DNA of 64,000 bases from Brienomyrus brachyistius (lineage: Eukaryota; Chordata; Actinopteri; Osteoglossiformes; Mormyridae): contig NW_026042438.1 of NCBI RefSeq assembly GCF_023856365.1, forward strand, positions 243,664 to 307,663, in the 5' to 3' direction. Positions within the stretch are counted from its first letter, which is position 1; each line of letters begins with the position of its first letter. Positions 28,933-41,200 of this stretch are shown one piece after another. The notes under the pieces were generated by a model, which worked only from the letters and a program-made list of their open reading frames with translations, did no database searches and was not told the origin of the DNA. The position numbers and the translations under genes are program-made.

Positions 28933-30135
28933 AGGAGGAAAAGGCCCCCCGCTCGACGTAATACAATTTAATTGTCTCTGTCACCCCATATCTGCACGGT
29001 CATGTATGACAAACAAAACTATAAACAGAATTTACTGGCGGGCAAATTGTCAGACTTGATGTATGACCAGGTGGTACGGCCTTGATGATGCTACTCGTGC
29101 CTGTGTAAGAAAATTATCTGTAATTTGGGACGTATGTGAAAACAAAACTTTAAACAGAATTTACTGGAGGGCAAAAGTGTCAGACTCGATGTATGGCCCG
29201 CGTGGCCGGGTAGGGGGGCGCCTCGATGGCCAGGTGGCACGGCCCTGCAGAATTTACTGGCGGACAAATTGACAGACTCGATGTATGTCTCGACTTATGA
29301 CCTTTACAAATTGGCGCCATACGCCGATGTGATACAAACGCTCGCGTGAGGAAAAAACACACGGTCAAAACTAGCGCCGAGCGTTTTTATTGGACGATAG
29401 ACCCTGCACCTCCTCCTCTCATTCTTTGCTCCAACTTTACCATTTTATCCCACAGTCTCTCACAGTTTCTCTCAGACTCGCGCAGCAGCACGCCTCTCAG
29501 CTCTCCCGCATCGCTCTCTCCGAGGATTATCCAAAGCCGTGCGGACCTTTCCGCGCTACCGCACCAGTATGTGAATAAGTCCTTTGCTGATTCTCCGAAG
29601 CCCGGGGACCTTACCACGCTACCGCACACCGTACGCTCGCGCTCCATCAGGTAACCCAGCCACGCTCACTCCCGCCCGCGCCCCACAAAATAATAATAAT
29701 AATAACTTATTCAAATAACACACGCTCATAAGCACTCTCATCAATATCATTTTTAAAATAATACACACTCATAAGCACTCTCCTCAATATCATTTTAAAA
29801 TAATAAACATTTAAAATAAGCATTTAAAATAATAAATAATTAAATCCAAATACCATTGCATCACTAACACAACCAACCCATGCCCCCTAAGCCACAATCA
29901 TTTAAAATAATAAATAAATAATTAAATACAAATACCATTGCAGCAGTTACACAACCAACCCCCGGGGAAGAAGACAAAAAAAAATATTTAAATAAATAAT
30001 TAAATCCACATGCTATTGCGTCAGTTACACAACCAAGCTCAACCCACTACAACATAAGCTCCGCCCACTGAACTTTTGAACGTGACCTTTGACCCGACCT
30101 GTCATTTTGACGAAAGCGGTATTGCATCTCTCTCT
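28933..30135 (-). repeat. Right inverted terminal repeat of the Maverick
   Basis: Reverse complement of 14354-15556, with the same length and with identical translated frames wherever I compared them. It carries the same AT-rich outer units, GC-rich middle and inner 3-unit repeat. Confidence 0.93.
29387..29647 (-). CDS. Possible ITR-encoded small ORF (86 aa), right copy
   Basis: Identical to the frame at 14842-15102, in the mirrored repeat. The stop again overlaps AATAAAA. Whether it is expressed is unknown. Confidence 0.25.
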   Translation of the reverse strand: MERERTVCGSVVRSPGFGESAKDLFTYWCGSAERSARLWIILGESDAGELRGVLLRESERNCERLWDKMVKLEQRMRGGGAGSIVQ

Positions 30136-30141
30136 CATGTA
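30136..30141. repeat. 6-bp target-site duplication, right copy
   Basis: CATGTA, identical to 14348-14353. Confidence 0.93.
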
Positions 30142-30250
30142 ACCACTAGTCTTAAAATTAATTACATCCAACAGTACATTTTTTAGTGTAGGTAAGTAGA
30201 TGGATCGATAAAATTAAATAATTATTACAAATCACAAATAACTATTACAG

Positions 30251-30490
30251 TCATGGCCAAAAATATTGGCACTTGTGTCAAAAAACACACCCCTTCTCCT
30301 AGAAAATTGTTGCAATTACAGATGCTTTGCTATTGTCATATTAATTTCTCTTGTTGGCACTTGAAGAAAACAAAAAGAGGAAGAAGGAATAACAGGAATC
30401 GGAGACATTCCACGCAAAAGGGCACCTGTCCTTCTCATATTGTCTCAAAAACCCAAAGCCAGTCAGAGTGGTCTGGTGGTGGTTGTACAC
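30251..30490 (+). mobile_element. Tc1-like transposon fragment
   Basis: It begins CAGTCATGGCCAAAAATATTGGCAC, which I recall as the terminal inverted repeat of fish Tc1-type elements. Downstream sequence is broken and no matching right end is visible. Confidence 0.4.
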
Positions 30491-31262
30491 GCAAATAGGC
30501 CATTTGATCCATGCTGATCTTAGTCTTTCTCATGATGGTGGGTAAATCTGGGGTGGACATTGGTGCACATTAAGTGAAGCAGATACAGGCCACCCATTGT
30601 GTACCTCTGTGCCATTTAAATGGGCTTGCAATCTGAAGAGGTCTGAGGGCACAGTGATTTAACACTGGTCCACTTTTTCTTATGGCCTTGAGCCAGGTCA
30701 TGACAATATCTTGTGTAGCACTAATGACGTAATGGCATCTGCTCATGTTATCTCATAACTTGAAGCTGTTTGTGCAGCACAACCCACACGGCACCAACAA
30801 GACATTGAGAACAATCCCAGCAGCCCTCGGCTCTCTTACCCAATGGGGACCAAACTTCTTTAAATTTCGCTTTCACAGTGGCTTTTGAAAAAAATAAGCA
30901 AATCACGCAATGCTATTGAAATTATTAAAACATAGAGATTAACAGTCAGATATGTTTTGTGATTTTAAATGATGAAGTAATATATTGGATATAACATGAA
31001 TGTATTTCTTATTTCTTTTTTTTTGGGTTTTCTGTGGTGAGAAATGAAAGCTACAGGCATGTAAATATTGCTTCCTGTAGTAACTTGTAAAATGTTCCTC
31101 ATTGTTAACAATCACATTACATGTGAAGGTGTCAGTCAGTGGAAACGCATAGTGAGGCACGCTGGCCAACCATTGTATTCATTCAGGACCAGCCCATCAA
31201 GTAAAGGTTTCAGCACCACGGACAGTGACCTGTGTTAAACTGACCTCAGGTTCCTACATTGG
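30491..31262. other. Non-coding host sequence
   Basis: No recognisable gene, RNA or repeat. Stops are frequent in all frames. Confidence 0.4.
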
Positions 31263-31725
31263 CTCTATGGAATTTTCTGTAAATAATGAAATGCCACTGG
31301 CCCCCTACATGCGGAAATGTTTCCCCCTCCCCCAGACTTCTTCAGAGAGCTTTGGAGGACATTGTCTGCACGCTACCAGAGGCAACTAAGAATGTGCTTG
31401 AGTTGGGAGGAGGCAGTAGTCCCCATTTTTCCCTCCTGCTGTAGAGGGTCATCGGGAGGAGGTGGGTTTGCTGCTCTCTTTCGTGTCTCCTCAGCAGGTG
31501 GCTCTTAGAGATTTGTCTGAGAAAGGTCTGTTCCAGGTTTGTGTTAAAGTGCTGCATTTTCGGGCACTGAGTGGACTGGCAGATTCTAGGTGGTCAGGTT
31601 TGTTGAGGCCTGGATCTTCCCCGCAGGGATGTTGGAGGTCCCTGTACAAGCCCCCCATTGAGAAGCACACGGTGGATCTTCAGTGGCAGATTGTACACGG
31701 GGCAGTGGCCACAAATATGCTTATT
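31263..31725 (+). mobile_element. Tx1-type LINE fragment, copy 2
   Basis: It is nearly identical to 1-430 and continues about 30 bases further in the zf-RVT coding region (QIVHGAVATN) before losing similarity to the family. It is also truncated at the 3' end, unlike a normal LINE insertion. Confidence 0.7.
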
Positions 31726-32079
31726 ATCGTTCATCATTGTTTGTGTCAGTAACGATAACATAAACACGGGTAGGCACCAGGAGAACATCATTGGCTCTTG
31801 CATCGATTACTTTTCCCGTAACACCCTTTAGATTGTTTCCCTGAAGGGCAGCAAACCGACAATTTCGGTGTGATTGAGCTGATCACGTGTGCATGGGGAG
31901 GGAATGCGGACCACATGACCTTCCCGGCGAGCTCAGCGCATCCAGCATCGCTTCGCAAATACTGCGATTATTGCTATCGAAAATGCTCAGAGCGCTTTAC
32001 TTTATTATTCACATTGACAGAAATGTGCTTCATTACTTAAAATCATTACGGTTATAGGGGTTTTATTTGCTAAAACAGG

Positions 32080-32280
32080 CGCTCCGCCGGCGTAGCCATT
32101 TTTAAAGGGGCGTCGGCGTGGGTGCGCATGCGCCAAACGCCGGACTAGCGATCGTCCATTCCGACCCGCGTTGTTCAAACAGGGCAGTCGCATGTGTCGG
32201 AGCTCCAGGATCGTTTCGTCCTATTTCTTCTAAAAGTTTGCCGCTTACATGCTTTCTCAAACCTGGTAAATATAACTAAA
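32080..32280 (+). promoter_or_regulatory. CpG-rich promoter-like segment with NRF1-type site
   Basis: A CpG-dense block contains TGCGCATGCGC (32123-32133), the palindromic NRF1 motif, and about 140 bases later a good 5' splice site (ACCTG|GTAAAT near 32263-32272). This is the layout of a TATA-less vertebrate promoter with a non-coding first exon. The downstream gene is not identified; intersectin is one possibility only. Confidence 0.35.
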
Positions 32281-32989
32281 GTCTTTCGTGTTGGTTAAAT
32301 GTAATGAGTGATCGCTTCTTTTAAAACGACGGGCTTGTTTGTTGTTTTCGCTTGTTTAAATTTGCTGTTCTGCTGCTTCTTTCGGGCATGTTTGTTTAAA
32401 TTCACACTGCTTTTCTTTTAAAATAACACTAAGGGTTTTCTTCTTTAACACACTTGGTGCTTTCTTCTTTTAAAACATTTGGGCGCTTTCTTTTAAAATA
32501 CGCCGCGGCGCTTACTAACAACACAGGGCCGGACGGACGCCCCCTCTGAACGTGTATGCGCTAGCTTGCCATTATCCTGTTCTATGTTTTATTATTATTA
32601 TTTACCTTAAAAACGTAATTAAAAAAGCACATTAATAAAATACATGTAATGTATTTTTATTCTATTAAAGTTTAATCTCCCAAACCCCCCTATCTGCAAC
32701 ACGTGGCATAAGCATGTATTGATACCATATATGGGCATAAACCCTCGACCAATCAGCATCAAGGATAAGCCACTTCCTCTTATGACGTCAGAAGCGGAGA
32801 ATTAAGCTCCGCCCAAGGTACCACATAATATTTTTTCACATAAATATATAAAATGTACATATACAGGGGAGAGGGAAAGCCCCCCCCCCCAATCAGGATT
32901 ACATTTAGTTATATTCTAGCCAGAGAGAAAATGTATAATACTATATTTTTCGTGTTTAATCAGCTCACTGAACACAGGCATTTATTTTT

Positions 32990-33420
32990 GTCAAACATAC
33001 AGTACTGTGCAAAAGTCTTAGGCAGTCCAAAGAAATGTTTAAAGCTGTTTATCTGGGTAGCAAGTGTACTTTGGCTTAGAACAAAAAATACAATTTAACA
33101 TTAGAACGTGTGCAAATTAAGAGTAACACAATAAAAACTAGTAATAATTTCTTCTGTGTTCTAAAAAGTTACTGATATCTAGTTGGATGGCTAGATGAAC
33201 ACCACATCAGTTCCCAAACTTCTCCTCAGGGGCACCTCAGCCGTTCCATGATTTTGCTAAATTTCACCAACAGCTCAATTAAATTATTAAATATATTGGT
33301 TAAAAAAGTCAGTGCGAGATTGACTAGCTGTATGAGGTCTGCTAGTGGCCAAGTCAAAAAATACATGGCTGCACTGGACGGTCGCTGCAAATACTAGGAT
33401 GATTTTAGCAGAGGTTCTGA
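32990..33420 (+). mobile_element. Mariner/Tc1-like fragment
   Basis: It starts ACAGTACTGTGCAAAAGTCTTAGGCA, which I recall as a common vertebrate DNA transposon end. No transposase frame survives. The right boundary is uncertain. Confidence 0.4.
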
Positions 33421-33512
33421 AATGGCGAAGATGACACACTTTCAGAGTGAAAAGGATTATAAAGGTTAAAAAGCAGAGATTTCACCTTTTTGCCAGGAGA
33501 ACCAGCAACATG

Positions 33513-34033
33513 TCACAGTGACACTGAGGAGTCACTATAAACCCAAAACCCTGGATAGAGGGACTGAGTGAATGAGGAGGTGAATCTGTGCAGGGGGGTC
33601 AGTCCATCAGAGAAGACTCTGTAGAAGGACAGAGCACCAGCCCCCCAGTCCAGATACACTCCTACTCTGCGGGAGCCTGAGGGCCGTATGGGTATGAGAG
33701 TCTCTTTATTATTGTGCCAGACAGAGTAACTGTCAGTATAACAGCACAGAATCCATGACTTGTCATTGTATCCAAGGAGACAGTCCCTCCCTCCTTTCCT
33801 CCTGATCCCTTTATAAGTCACTCCTATCCAGGCTTCATATCCATCCCACTCAGCCTCCCAGTAACAGCGGCCAGTCAGACTCTCTCTGCACAGAACTTGG
33901 GGGCGGCTGTCAAATCTCTCTGGATGATCAGGATATGGCTGCCGCTCTGCCCCCTCTGTCACCTTCCTGTTCCCCCCTGACAGAGACAGGCGTCTGTTTG
34001 CTGTGTTGGGGTCCAGCGTCAGCTGGCAGGAGT
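33513..34033 (-). CDS. B30.2 (PRY-SPRY) exon, orphan
   Basis: After a 3' splice site (CCTACAG, exon starting at 34033) the frame reads through a complete PRY and SPRY: DSCQLTLDPNTANRRL, then GRCYWEAEWDGYEAWIGVTYKG and GVYLDWGAGALSFYRV, ending with a stop at 33513-33515. In fish this is the last exon of large families (NLRC3-like NLRs, finTRIMs, other TRIMs), where B30.2 recognises ligands or substrates. I see no upstream NACHT, RING or B-box exon in the window up to 41 kb, so it may be a stray gene end or a relic. The frame is intact. Confidence 0.85.
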
Positions 34034-35397
34034 CTGTAGGCAGGAGGAAGAATTATTAATCCCATCAGGCCGCCTGTACTTTATGTTTCTGTACGATATA
34101 AAAACAGCACAGCTTCCCCTAACGAAGCGGGAACTGAAGCTTATGAAACAGCTCAGGAAATGTCGGAGGGAAGCGAGCTAAACTAACAGCTTAATTAGTG
34201 AAATTACGGGGAAGTAAAATTACAAAGCAGCGATATTCATCAGACATATTCATCACAAGCATATTTACCACAAAACGGCACCAGAGATCAATACTAAAGT
34301 CAGTGTCTTTCCTTCTAACTGCTAATTCCGGCGAGTGCGGCATGAAAATGGCCATCAATAACAGAATATTTAAGTAATATTATTACATATTTAAAGTGAC
34401 ATTTAATAAAAGTTTGGACCTGGATTCTGATACAAAAGCTGTTTCCGGCGCCGGAGTTGCGCTCCATGAGGATTCAGTATTTACAGCGATTGCTAAAGAT
34501 GGTCTTTAGTCACAGCAAAGCCGGTCTGAATGCATTTCCGATCCGGGAGAAACGCTGCAGTGTGGAGCGGGGCGGAATAGGTGCCGCGCAAAGCCGGCAA
34601 ACTAATGATAATACCGTCTACAAACCATCAAAAAAAGCGGATTAAACTACACAGTGAGACGTGCATCATGAAAAACAGAAAGGTTCTCATTACCTCATTA
34701 AACAGAAAAATATTGCTCAGAAAAACGGGATTATTATTTTATTAATTCGAAAAAACAGACTTGATTTTTTTCCCAGATGAATGCAATACGCTTCCATAGC
34801 GAACCGCTTACCACGCGCGTGACTCTAGATACGGCGCCGCTACCGCGAGGCGTGAGCCCCGCATCTCGCGCACGCGGCCGCTCTAATCTGTTAACATGGG
34901 CGCCGAAATGAAATTTGATATTTTCCGCCGCACATGATGCACATCCAGTGTGTCCTGGGCGCTAATTTCTTTTAGCACCGTGGATCAGGAGAACTTTTTA
35001 ATATTCATGAGTGAAGCCCTACACGATTGGCTGGCTGATTAATATTTATGAGAGGGGCACTACCTCATTGGCCAGTTAACATCGACTTGTGCTGCCTGTT
35101 TCTTCTACCTAAAGCAGGGGTGTCCAAATCCAGTCCTGGGGGGCCGGTGCCCTGTGTAGCTCAGCTCTTTCCCTGTTCCACCATAAATAATTCAGCACAA
35201 GGAGATGAATCAGGTGTGTTAAATGAGGGGAAACCCAAAAATGTGCAGGACTCTGGCCCTCCAGGACTGGATTTGGGCTCCCCTGGTTTAAGGCATTCAG
35301 TGACCAATCAGTAATATTCTCTCATGAATATTAATGAGTGTTACAGAACCACCCTGTAAAAATGCAAATTCACATTTCGCACATTTGCACGGAAAAG
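34034..35397. other. Non-coding, with a GC-rich segment at 34790-34920
   Basis: A CpG-rich segment (CGCGCGTGAC to GGCGCCGAAATG) may be a small CpG island. A short repeat with GGGGGGCCGGTGCCCTGTG at 35100-35300 resembles a dispersed fish repeat. No coding exon is recognised. Confidence 0.35.
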
Positions 35398-35725
35398 ATG
35401 GCGGCAGGTGCAGTATTTATCAGAACAGTTTTGGTCACGTTGGAAAAAGGAGTATCTGTCTAACATCGCAACAAGACAGAAATGGCACTCTCCAAGGAGA
35501 AACTTGAAGGTTGGAGATGTTGTGATGGAGAAAATGGATGACTTGCCACGCAATGAATGGAGATTAGCACGTGTAATGGACACAACAACTGACAAAGATG
35601 GACTTGTAAGAAAGGTAAAGCTTCGTTTTGGAGAAAGGAAGATGGACAAAGGACAATGTTACAGTAAACCTTCTGTAGTGGAACGCCCAGTGCAGAAACT
35701 GGTTTTGCTATTGGAGACTGTTTAA
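35398..35725 (+). mobile_element. BEL/Pao retrotransposon integrase C-terminus (DUF5641)
   Basis: The frame includes EQFWSRWKKEYL, TRQKWHSPRRNLKVGDVV, DGLVRKVKLRFG and ends RPVQKLVLLLE, the C-terminal domain of BEL/Pao pol. Upstream pol is missing. An LTR may follow to about 36.8 kb (a purine-rich GGTGGGAG at about 35870 and AATAAA at about 36767), but its limits are not resolved. Confidence 0.8.
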
Positions 35726-37995
35726 TTACATTCTGAAGTTTAAGGTTTATTCTGTCATGTAAACTGTGTTTTCATACAATGTAATGTTTACAGGTCAACG
35801 GTTACAGGTCATTTCTTCATTAGGAAATCATTATCACTCCGTTTGGTTCCCATTTGAGCTCTAATGATTTGGTGGGAGTTTAAATGACCGTATTAATATT
35901 TCGTTTATTCCATTTATTAGTTACAAATGTTATTCCTTGTTTAACTGTATAAGACGAGTGATGCCTTTTATTGTGAAAGAACGGCTTTTATTTTGAAGGA
36001 ACATAGAACAACAAGCTGCCGTAAACCAGTGTTGCAAACCGCACAGTAGCGGGAAAACTTCATGGAAGTCGAAGCAAGGTGTGTTCCGTGAAAAAGGAAT
36101 AGTTATATTACGATTCTTTTTTGGTTAATTTCTTAAATACCAGTGATGGTTTTAGCTCCTGGTTGATGAGGAACAAGGTGGGTTTTGAAGGTTGATTTGT
36201 AAATGTATATATGTTTAATATTTCTGTTGTAAGGTGTTTTGCCGAGTAAAATGGACTACGTTTTTGCTCACTACAAGGTGCTAAAGAGCACGGATAAATT
36301 AAGCGTGTTAAAGGGTTATAATTTACAAGCTGCTTTGTTTTATTTGTCATGTAAGGTCACGGACAATTTGATAATGATTTACTTTAGTTTATTTCGTGAT
36401 TCAAAGGTGTTTAAAAGCAAGTGTGACGGTGCGTCACGACGTAACGTGGCTGCGTATAGCAGGGCAGTGGAGTTGGCGGGAGAGAGAGGGGGAAAGGAGG
36501 TTTTTTTTTGGTTCGTTCGGGTGATGTAGAGTAAGTAGGGAGAATTCCTTAATGTAGTCACACAGGACCAGATTAGTCTGAAGGCAGGTTCGAGCCACGT
36601 TGGTGCTCCGGAGAAGGGAAATTGCTGTGTGTTACCAGAACGACAGAGGAGAGCTGCTCCCGGTGCCGCGCAGTGGGAACCGGAGCTTGGAGGAATCGCG
36701 GTAGCTTCCCTGCTATACAGAGACGACTCATCAGCTCCAGTACCAAGGACGACGCAGGTGATATTTAATAAAGTTTATTTCGGCGAATGTACATCAGGGT
36801 GATCAGCAACTTGGCCAAGAAGTAGAAGACTTCTGCTAACGTGACGGACACTAAGCGGAGTTTTAAAAGATCGCTGCTGCACACCCCATTTTCTGCGCAC
36901 GCTACCACCTGGCAGGGCAGGCCCGCTATGTTCTAACTGCATGCCCGGATGCCTGATTTCTCTGGCGGTCATTTTTGGAAGTAAATGTACTGAACAGACT
37001 TTCGCATGGGAGTGTTGATGTTATCGGACGGATTATTACAATGTGCCGGTGGTATAAAGTGCTAAATGAATAAGGTTCATTTCTGTTATGAGGTTGTTGT
37101 GCATGTTTAATATGAATGTGTCCTGTTGTAAGGTTACTACGAACGTGTTATATGAAGGGTAAAAAATATCCCGTCGGAGGTAAACGGGAGTTCTTGCTTG
37201 AAGCCTCCACCGTTAGACACTGAGCGCTCAGTAGGGTGACTGGGGCTGGGGTTTCATTAATAGAGGGGAGTCAGGTGGTTGGTGAAACTCAATTTGGTAA
37301 TTGCAGTCCTTTGTTTTATGTGAGCTTTGGTTCTTTCCATCTAATAATTTAGTAATCTTACAGAGAATAAACTGCCTATGTGTTCAATTTACCCTATCCT
37401 GGTGTACAGTGGTTACCCTGCTTCTATTATTTAGGCTCTCTCCGGAGTAGGGGCGTCTCACCTGCTACTGCTGGGTACTTCGGTCGGGGGGTGGGGGTAC
37501 GGTGTGGGTACTTAAACATCACGCTATCCCCAACAGTACTACACTCCAGGTTGGCACCGTGACGCTGATAGGGAAGTGCTGGAGCCTTAGCCGATCTGCT
37601 CACGTAGTGCATGTAGCAGACTAGGGAGGCGATTGGTGAGGGTACAGGGACCTACATCCTGCTGTACCTTCTCCGTTTGGAGGATTGGGCAGCCTAGACC
37701 TCTACTACGCAGGCTGTGGCCCAGTCTGTTACATGTTGTTAAAATGGTTTAATTGAATATACGTGTAAAAGATAATCCATGTAGAAAACGTTAACAAAAT
37801 TAGAACTTAAAGGAAAGAATTCATTTATGTTTTGGAATAAGGAAAGGTGTTAAAGGTAACTTGCTGTCTGAGCTACTAATGGTGATTATTTTCTGTACAC
37901 TTTATAGCTCTTACGGTGAGTTCACAAGGCAAGGTTAAATAAAGGATTGTGAACCATCAGTTTGAGAGACCATCATTTCAACCGGGGACGCTACA
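35726..37995. other. Probable LTR remnant and non-coding host sequence
   Basis: The region after the BEL/Pao fragment contains an AATAAA and moderately GC-rich parts that could be LTR, then sequence with no recognised gene. Several short frames here have no domain. Confidence 0.3.
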
Positions 37996-39175
37996 TTCTG
38001 TACTTTGCCTATTTTGACGCTAGTTTCATCACCTGATTCTACTCATCAACTCTGATCTGAGGAACTTTGTTTCTAGTGTCGACGACATTCCTAGGGTGAG
38101 TTACGCCCACTTCCGGTTTTGTTGCTAATATGCTAACATGATTGTAGTTTTTTTTTCGGTACATTGCCTATTTTGACGCTAATTTCTTCACTCGATTCTA
38201 CTCATCAAGCCGGATCTGAGTAACTTTGTTTCTAATCTCTAGGGTATTCCTAGGCTGTGAGATGCCGACTTCTGGTTTTGATGCTAATATGCTAGCATGA
38301 TTGTAGTTTTTTGTACATTGCCTGTTTTGATGCTAGTTTTATGTCTTTACTCTACTCATCAACTCTCATCTGAGGAACTTTGTTTCTAGTGTCGACGACA
38401 TTCCTAGGGTGAGTTACGCCCACTTCCGGTTTTGTTGCTAATATGCTAGCATGATTGTAGTTTTTTTGTGCATTGCCTGTTTTGATGCTAGTTTAATGTC
38501 TTTACTCTACTCATCAACTCTCATCTGAGGAACTTTGTTTCTAGTCTCGACGACATTCCTAGGGTGAGTTACGCCCACTTCTGGTTTTGATGCTAATATG
38601 CTAACATGATTGTAGTTTTTTCTGTACATAGCCTGTTTTGACGCTAGTTTTATTTCTTTACTCTACTTATTAAGATGGATCTGAGGATCTTTGTTTCTAA
38701 TCTCTAGGGCATTCCTAGGCTGGTGAGATGCCGACTTCTGGTTGTGATGCTAATATGTTAACATGATTGTAGTTTTTTGTACATTTTGATGCTAGTTTTA
38801 TGTCTTTTCTCATCATGTCTAATCTGAGGAACTTTGTTTCTAGTCTCTACGAGATTCCTAGGCGGAGATACGCCCACACATCTGGTTTTGATGCTAATAT
38901 GCTAACATGCTAAGTTTTGAGATTACTCCATATTCTGAATCTGGGTGTTGCTATACGCCTAGATCAAACCTTTCAGCCTGATCTGAGCATGCCAAGGCAT
39001 TTTACATGCTAACAGGCTAGCATGCTAACTTTTGAAATAATTAAAATGCTTGTAGCTTTTTTATACAGTGCCTATTTTGACGCTAGTTTCATCACCTGAT
39101 TCTACTCAACTCTGATCTGAGGAACTTTGTTTCTAGTGTCGACGACATTCCTAGGCGGAGATACGCCCACTTCCG
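37996..39175. repeat. Satellite array, part 1 (unit about 150-160 bp)
   Basis: Units share CTACTCATCAACTCTGATCT, GAGGAACTTTGTTTCTAGT, CATTCCTAGG and GCTAATATGCTAACATGATT. The shared GAACTTTGTTTCTA word recurs at about 38061, 38220, 38375, 38528, 38682 and 38828 and again at 39121. The last units contain a variant block with GCTAACAGGCTAGCATGC. Confidence 0.88.
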
Positions 39176-40388
39176 GTTATCTCACTGCTGATTTCCTGGA
39201 GCTGCTAGATTCCCTCAACCTACAACAACATGTTGATGTCCCCACACATTCCAGGGTTCACACACTTGACTTGGTCATTTCAAACTTCGCCCCCATCAGT
39301 AATCTACAGGTATATGATCTTGGTATCTCGGACCATAAAGTAGTGTCAATGGAGCTGGCCTTTCTCTCCGCCCCATATCAAACCAAAACGTCAGATCCAT
39401 TTCAGAAATCTGAAGACCATCAATGCAGATGCCCTGGCCCTGGACCTTAAATTTCTCTCCTCTGAACCTGTCAGCAGTGCAACAGCAGAGGTGCAACATG
39501 CACATCAATTTCTTCAGACAAAATGTTGATAATATCCGTTCATACCTCTCCATCACGAATATCTTGCCTCCTCCAACTGTCGACCTACTACCTGAGAAGG
39601 TCCAGCCACTTTGCTCCTTCTCTGCTACCACACGGGAAGAGGTGGAGAACGTCATCAGGAAAATGAAACCATCTACCAGTTCCCTGGACCCTTTCCCTTC
39701 AGCCCTGCTAAAGGTCAACATCTCTGCCGTCTCTCCACTCATCACCAGGATCATAAACCAATCCCTCCTGACTGGCCATATTCCTTCTACTTTAAAAACT
39801 GCTGTCATCAGACCTCTATTGAAAAAACCCACCATGGACTCTGAAGTTCTCTCTAACTATGGGCCCATCTCCAATCTTCCATGCCTCTCTAAAGTTCTGG
39901 AAAAAAAACAGTTGCAGCACAACTTCATGATCACCTCAAACTGAATAACCTGTTTGAAAAATTTCAGTCCGGTTTCCGCCCTGGCCATAGCACAGAAACA
40001 GCCCTGGTCAAGGTCACCAATGATCTTCTGATGACTGCAGATACTGGTTCCCCTTCTATACTCATCCTCCTTGACCTGACAGCTGCTTTTGACACAATAG
40101 ACCATAACATCCTCTTTCACCGCCTGCAATGCACCATGGGACTCTCAGGAACTGTTCATAACTGGTTCACGTCATACCTAACTGGCAGAACCGAACATGT
40201 CACCCTTAGCAGCGCAAAATCTCACATCCACAACGTCACCTGTGGTGTCCCACAGGGCTCTGTGCTTGGCCTCACTTGACACCAAGTCAAGTGTGTGACC
40301 CCTGGAATGTGTGGGGACATCAACATGTTGTTGTTGTAGGTTGAGGGAATCTAGCAGCTCCAGGAAATCAGCAGTGAGATAACCGGAA
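39172..40388 (+). mobile_element. Rex/L2-type LINE fragment with inverted ends, inside the satellite
   Basis: Frames read the end of an AP endonuclease (HTLDLVISN, GISDHKVVS) and the front half of a reverse transcriptase (EVENVIRKMKPSTSSLDPFP, TAAFDTIDHNI, CGVPQGSVLG), broken by frameshifts and an in-frame stop. The first roughly 110 bases (39172-39283) recur as an inverted copy at about 40276-40388, so the unit is bracketed by inverted repeats that also include a few bases of satellite. Confidence 0.8.
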
Positions 40389-41200
40389 GTGGTCTTTACT
40401 CTACTCATCAACTCTGATCTGAGGAACTTTGTTTCTAGTGTCGACGACATTCCTAGGGTGAGTTACGCCCACTTCCGGTTTTGTTGCTAATATGCTAACA
40501 TGATTGTAGTTTTTTTTTCGGTACATTGCCTATTTTGACGCTAATTTCTTCACTCGATTCTACTCATCAAGCCGGATCTGAGTAACTTTGTTTCTAATCT
40601 CTAGGGTATTCCTAGGCTGTGAGATGCCGACTTCTGGTTTTGATGCTAATATGCTAGCATGATTGTAGTTTTTTGTACATTGCCTGTTTTGATGCTAGTT
40701 TTATGTCTTTACTCTACTTATTAAGATGGATCTGAGGATCTTTGTTTCTAATCTCTAGGGCATTCCTAGGCTGGTGAGATGCCGACTTCTGGTTGTGATG
40801 CTAATATGTTAACATGATTGTAGTTTTTTGTACATTTTGATGCTAGTTTTATGTCTTTTCTCATCATGTCTAATCTGAGGAACTTTGTTTCTAGTCTCTA
40901 CGAGATTCCTAGGCGGAGATACGCCCACACATCTGGTTTTGATGCTAATATGCTAACATGCTAAGTTTTGAGATTACTCCATATTCTGAATCTGGGTGTT
41001 GCTATACGCCTAGATCAAACCTTTCAGCCTGATCTGAGCATGCCAAGGCATTTTACATGCTAACAGGCTAGCATGCTAACTTTTGAAATAATTAAAATGC
41101 TTGTAGCTTTTTTATACAGTGCCTATTTTGACGCTAGTTTCATCACCTGATTCTACTCAACTCTGATCTGAGGAACTTTGTTTCTAGTGTCGACGACATT
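40389..41200. repeat. Satellite array, part 2
   Basis: It continues the array and repeats long parts of 38036-38360 and 38660-39160 nearly base for base, showing that multi-unit blocks were duplicated. It ends just before the second-EH exon region. Confidence 0.88.

Larger units (their letters stand above)
14354..30135. mobile_element. Maverick/Polinton (adintovirus-type) provirus, complete
   Basis: The element is 15,782 bp long, bounded by inverted repeats of 1,203 bp and a perfect 6-bp duplication of the host sequence. It contains all hallmark Maverick genes: protein-primed DNA polymerase B, retrovirus-like integrase, FtsK/HerA-type packaging ATPase, adenain protease, major and minor capsid proteins. 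Accessory genes and a tRNA gene occupy the left arm. Every core ORF is open, and only the pX-like gene is frameshifted. Corresponding ORFs in the two repeats have coordinates that always sum to 44489, so there is no net length change between the arms. This suggests a young insertion. Integration is known to be carried out by the element's own integrase. Confidence 0.95.

Noticed and set aside
37996..41200. CRISPR-like regular repeats
   Set aside because: Units are long, contiguous and diverged, without short unique spacers; the genome is a vertebrate. It is a satellite.
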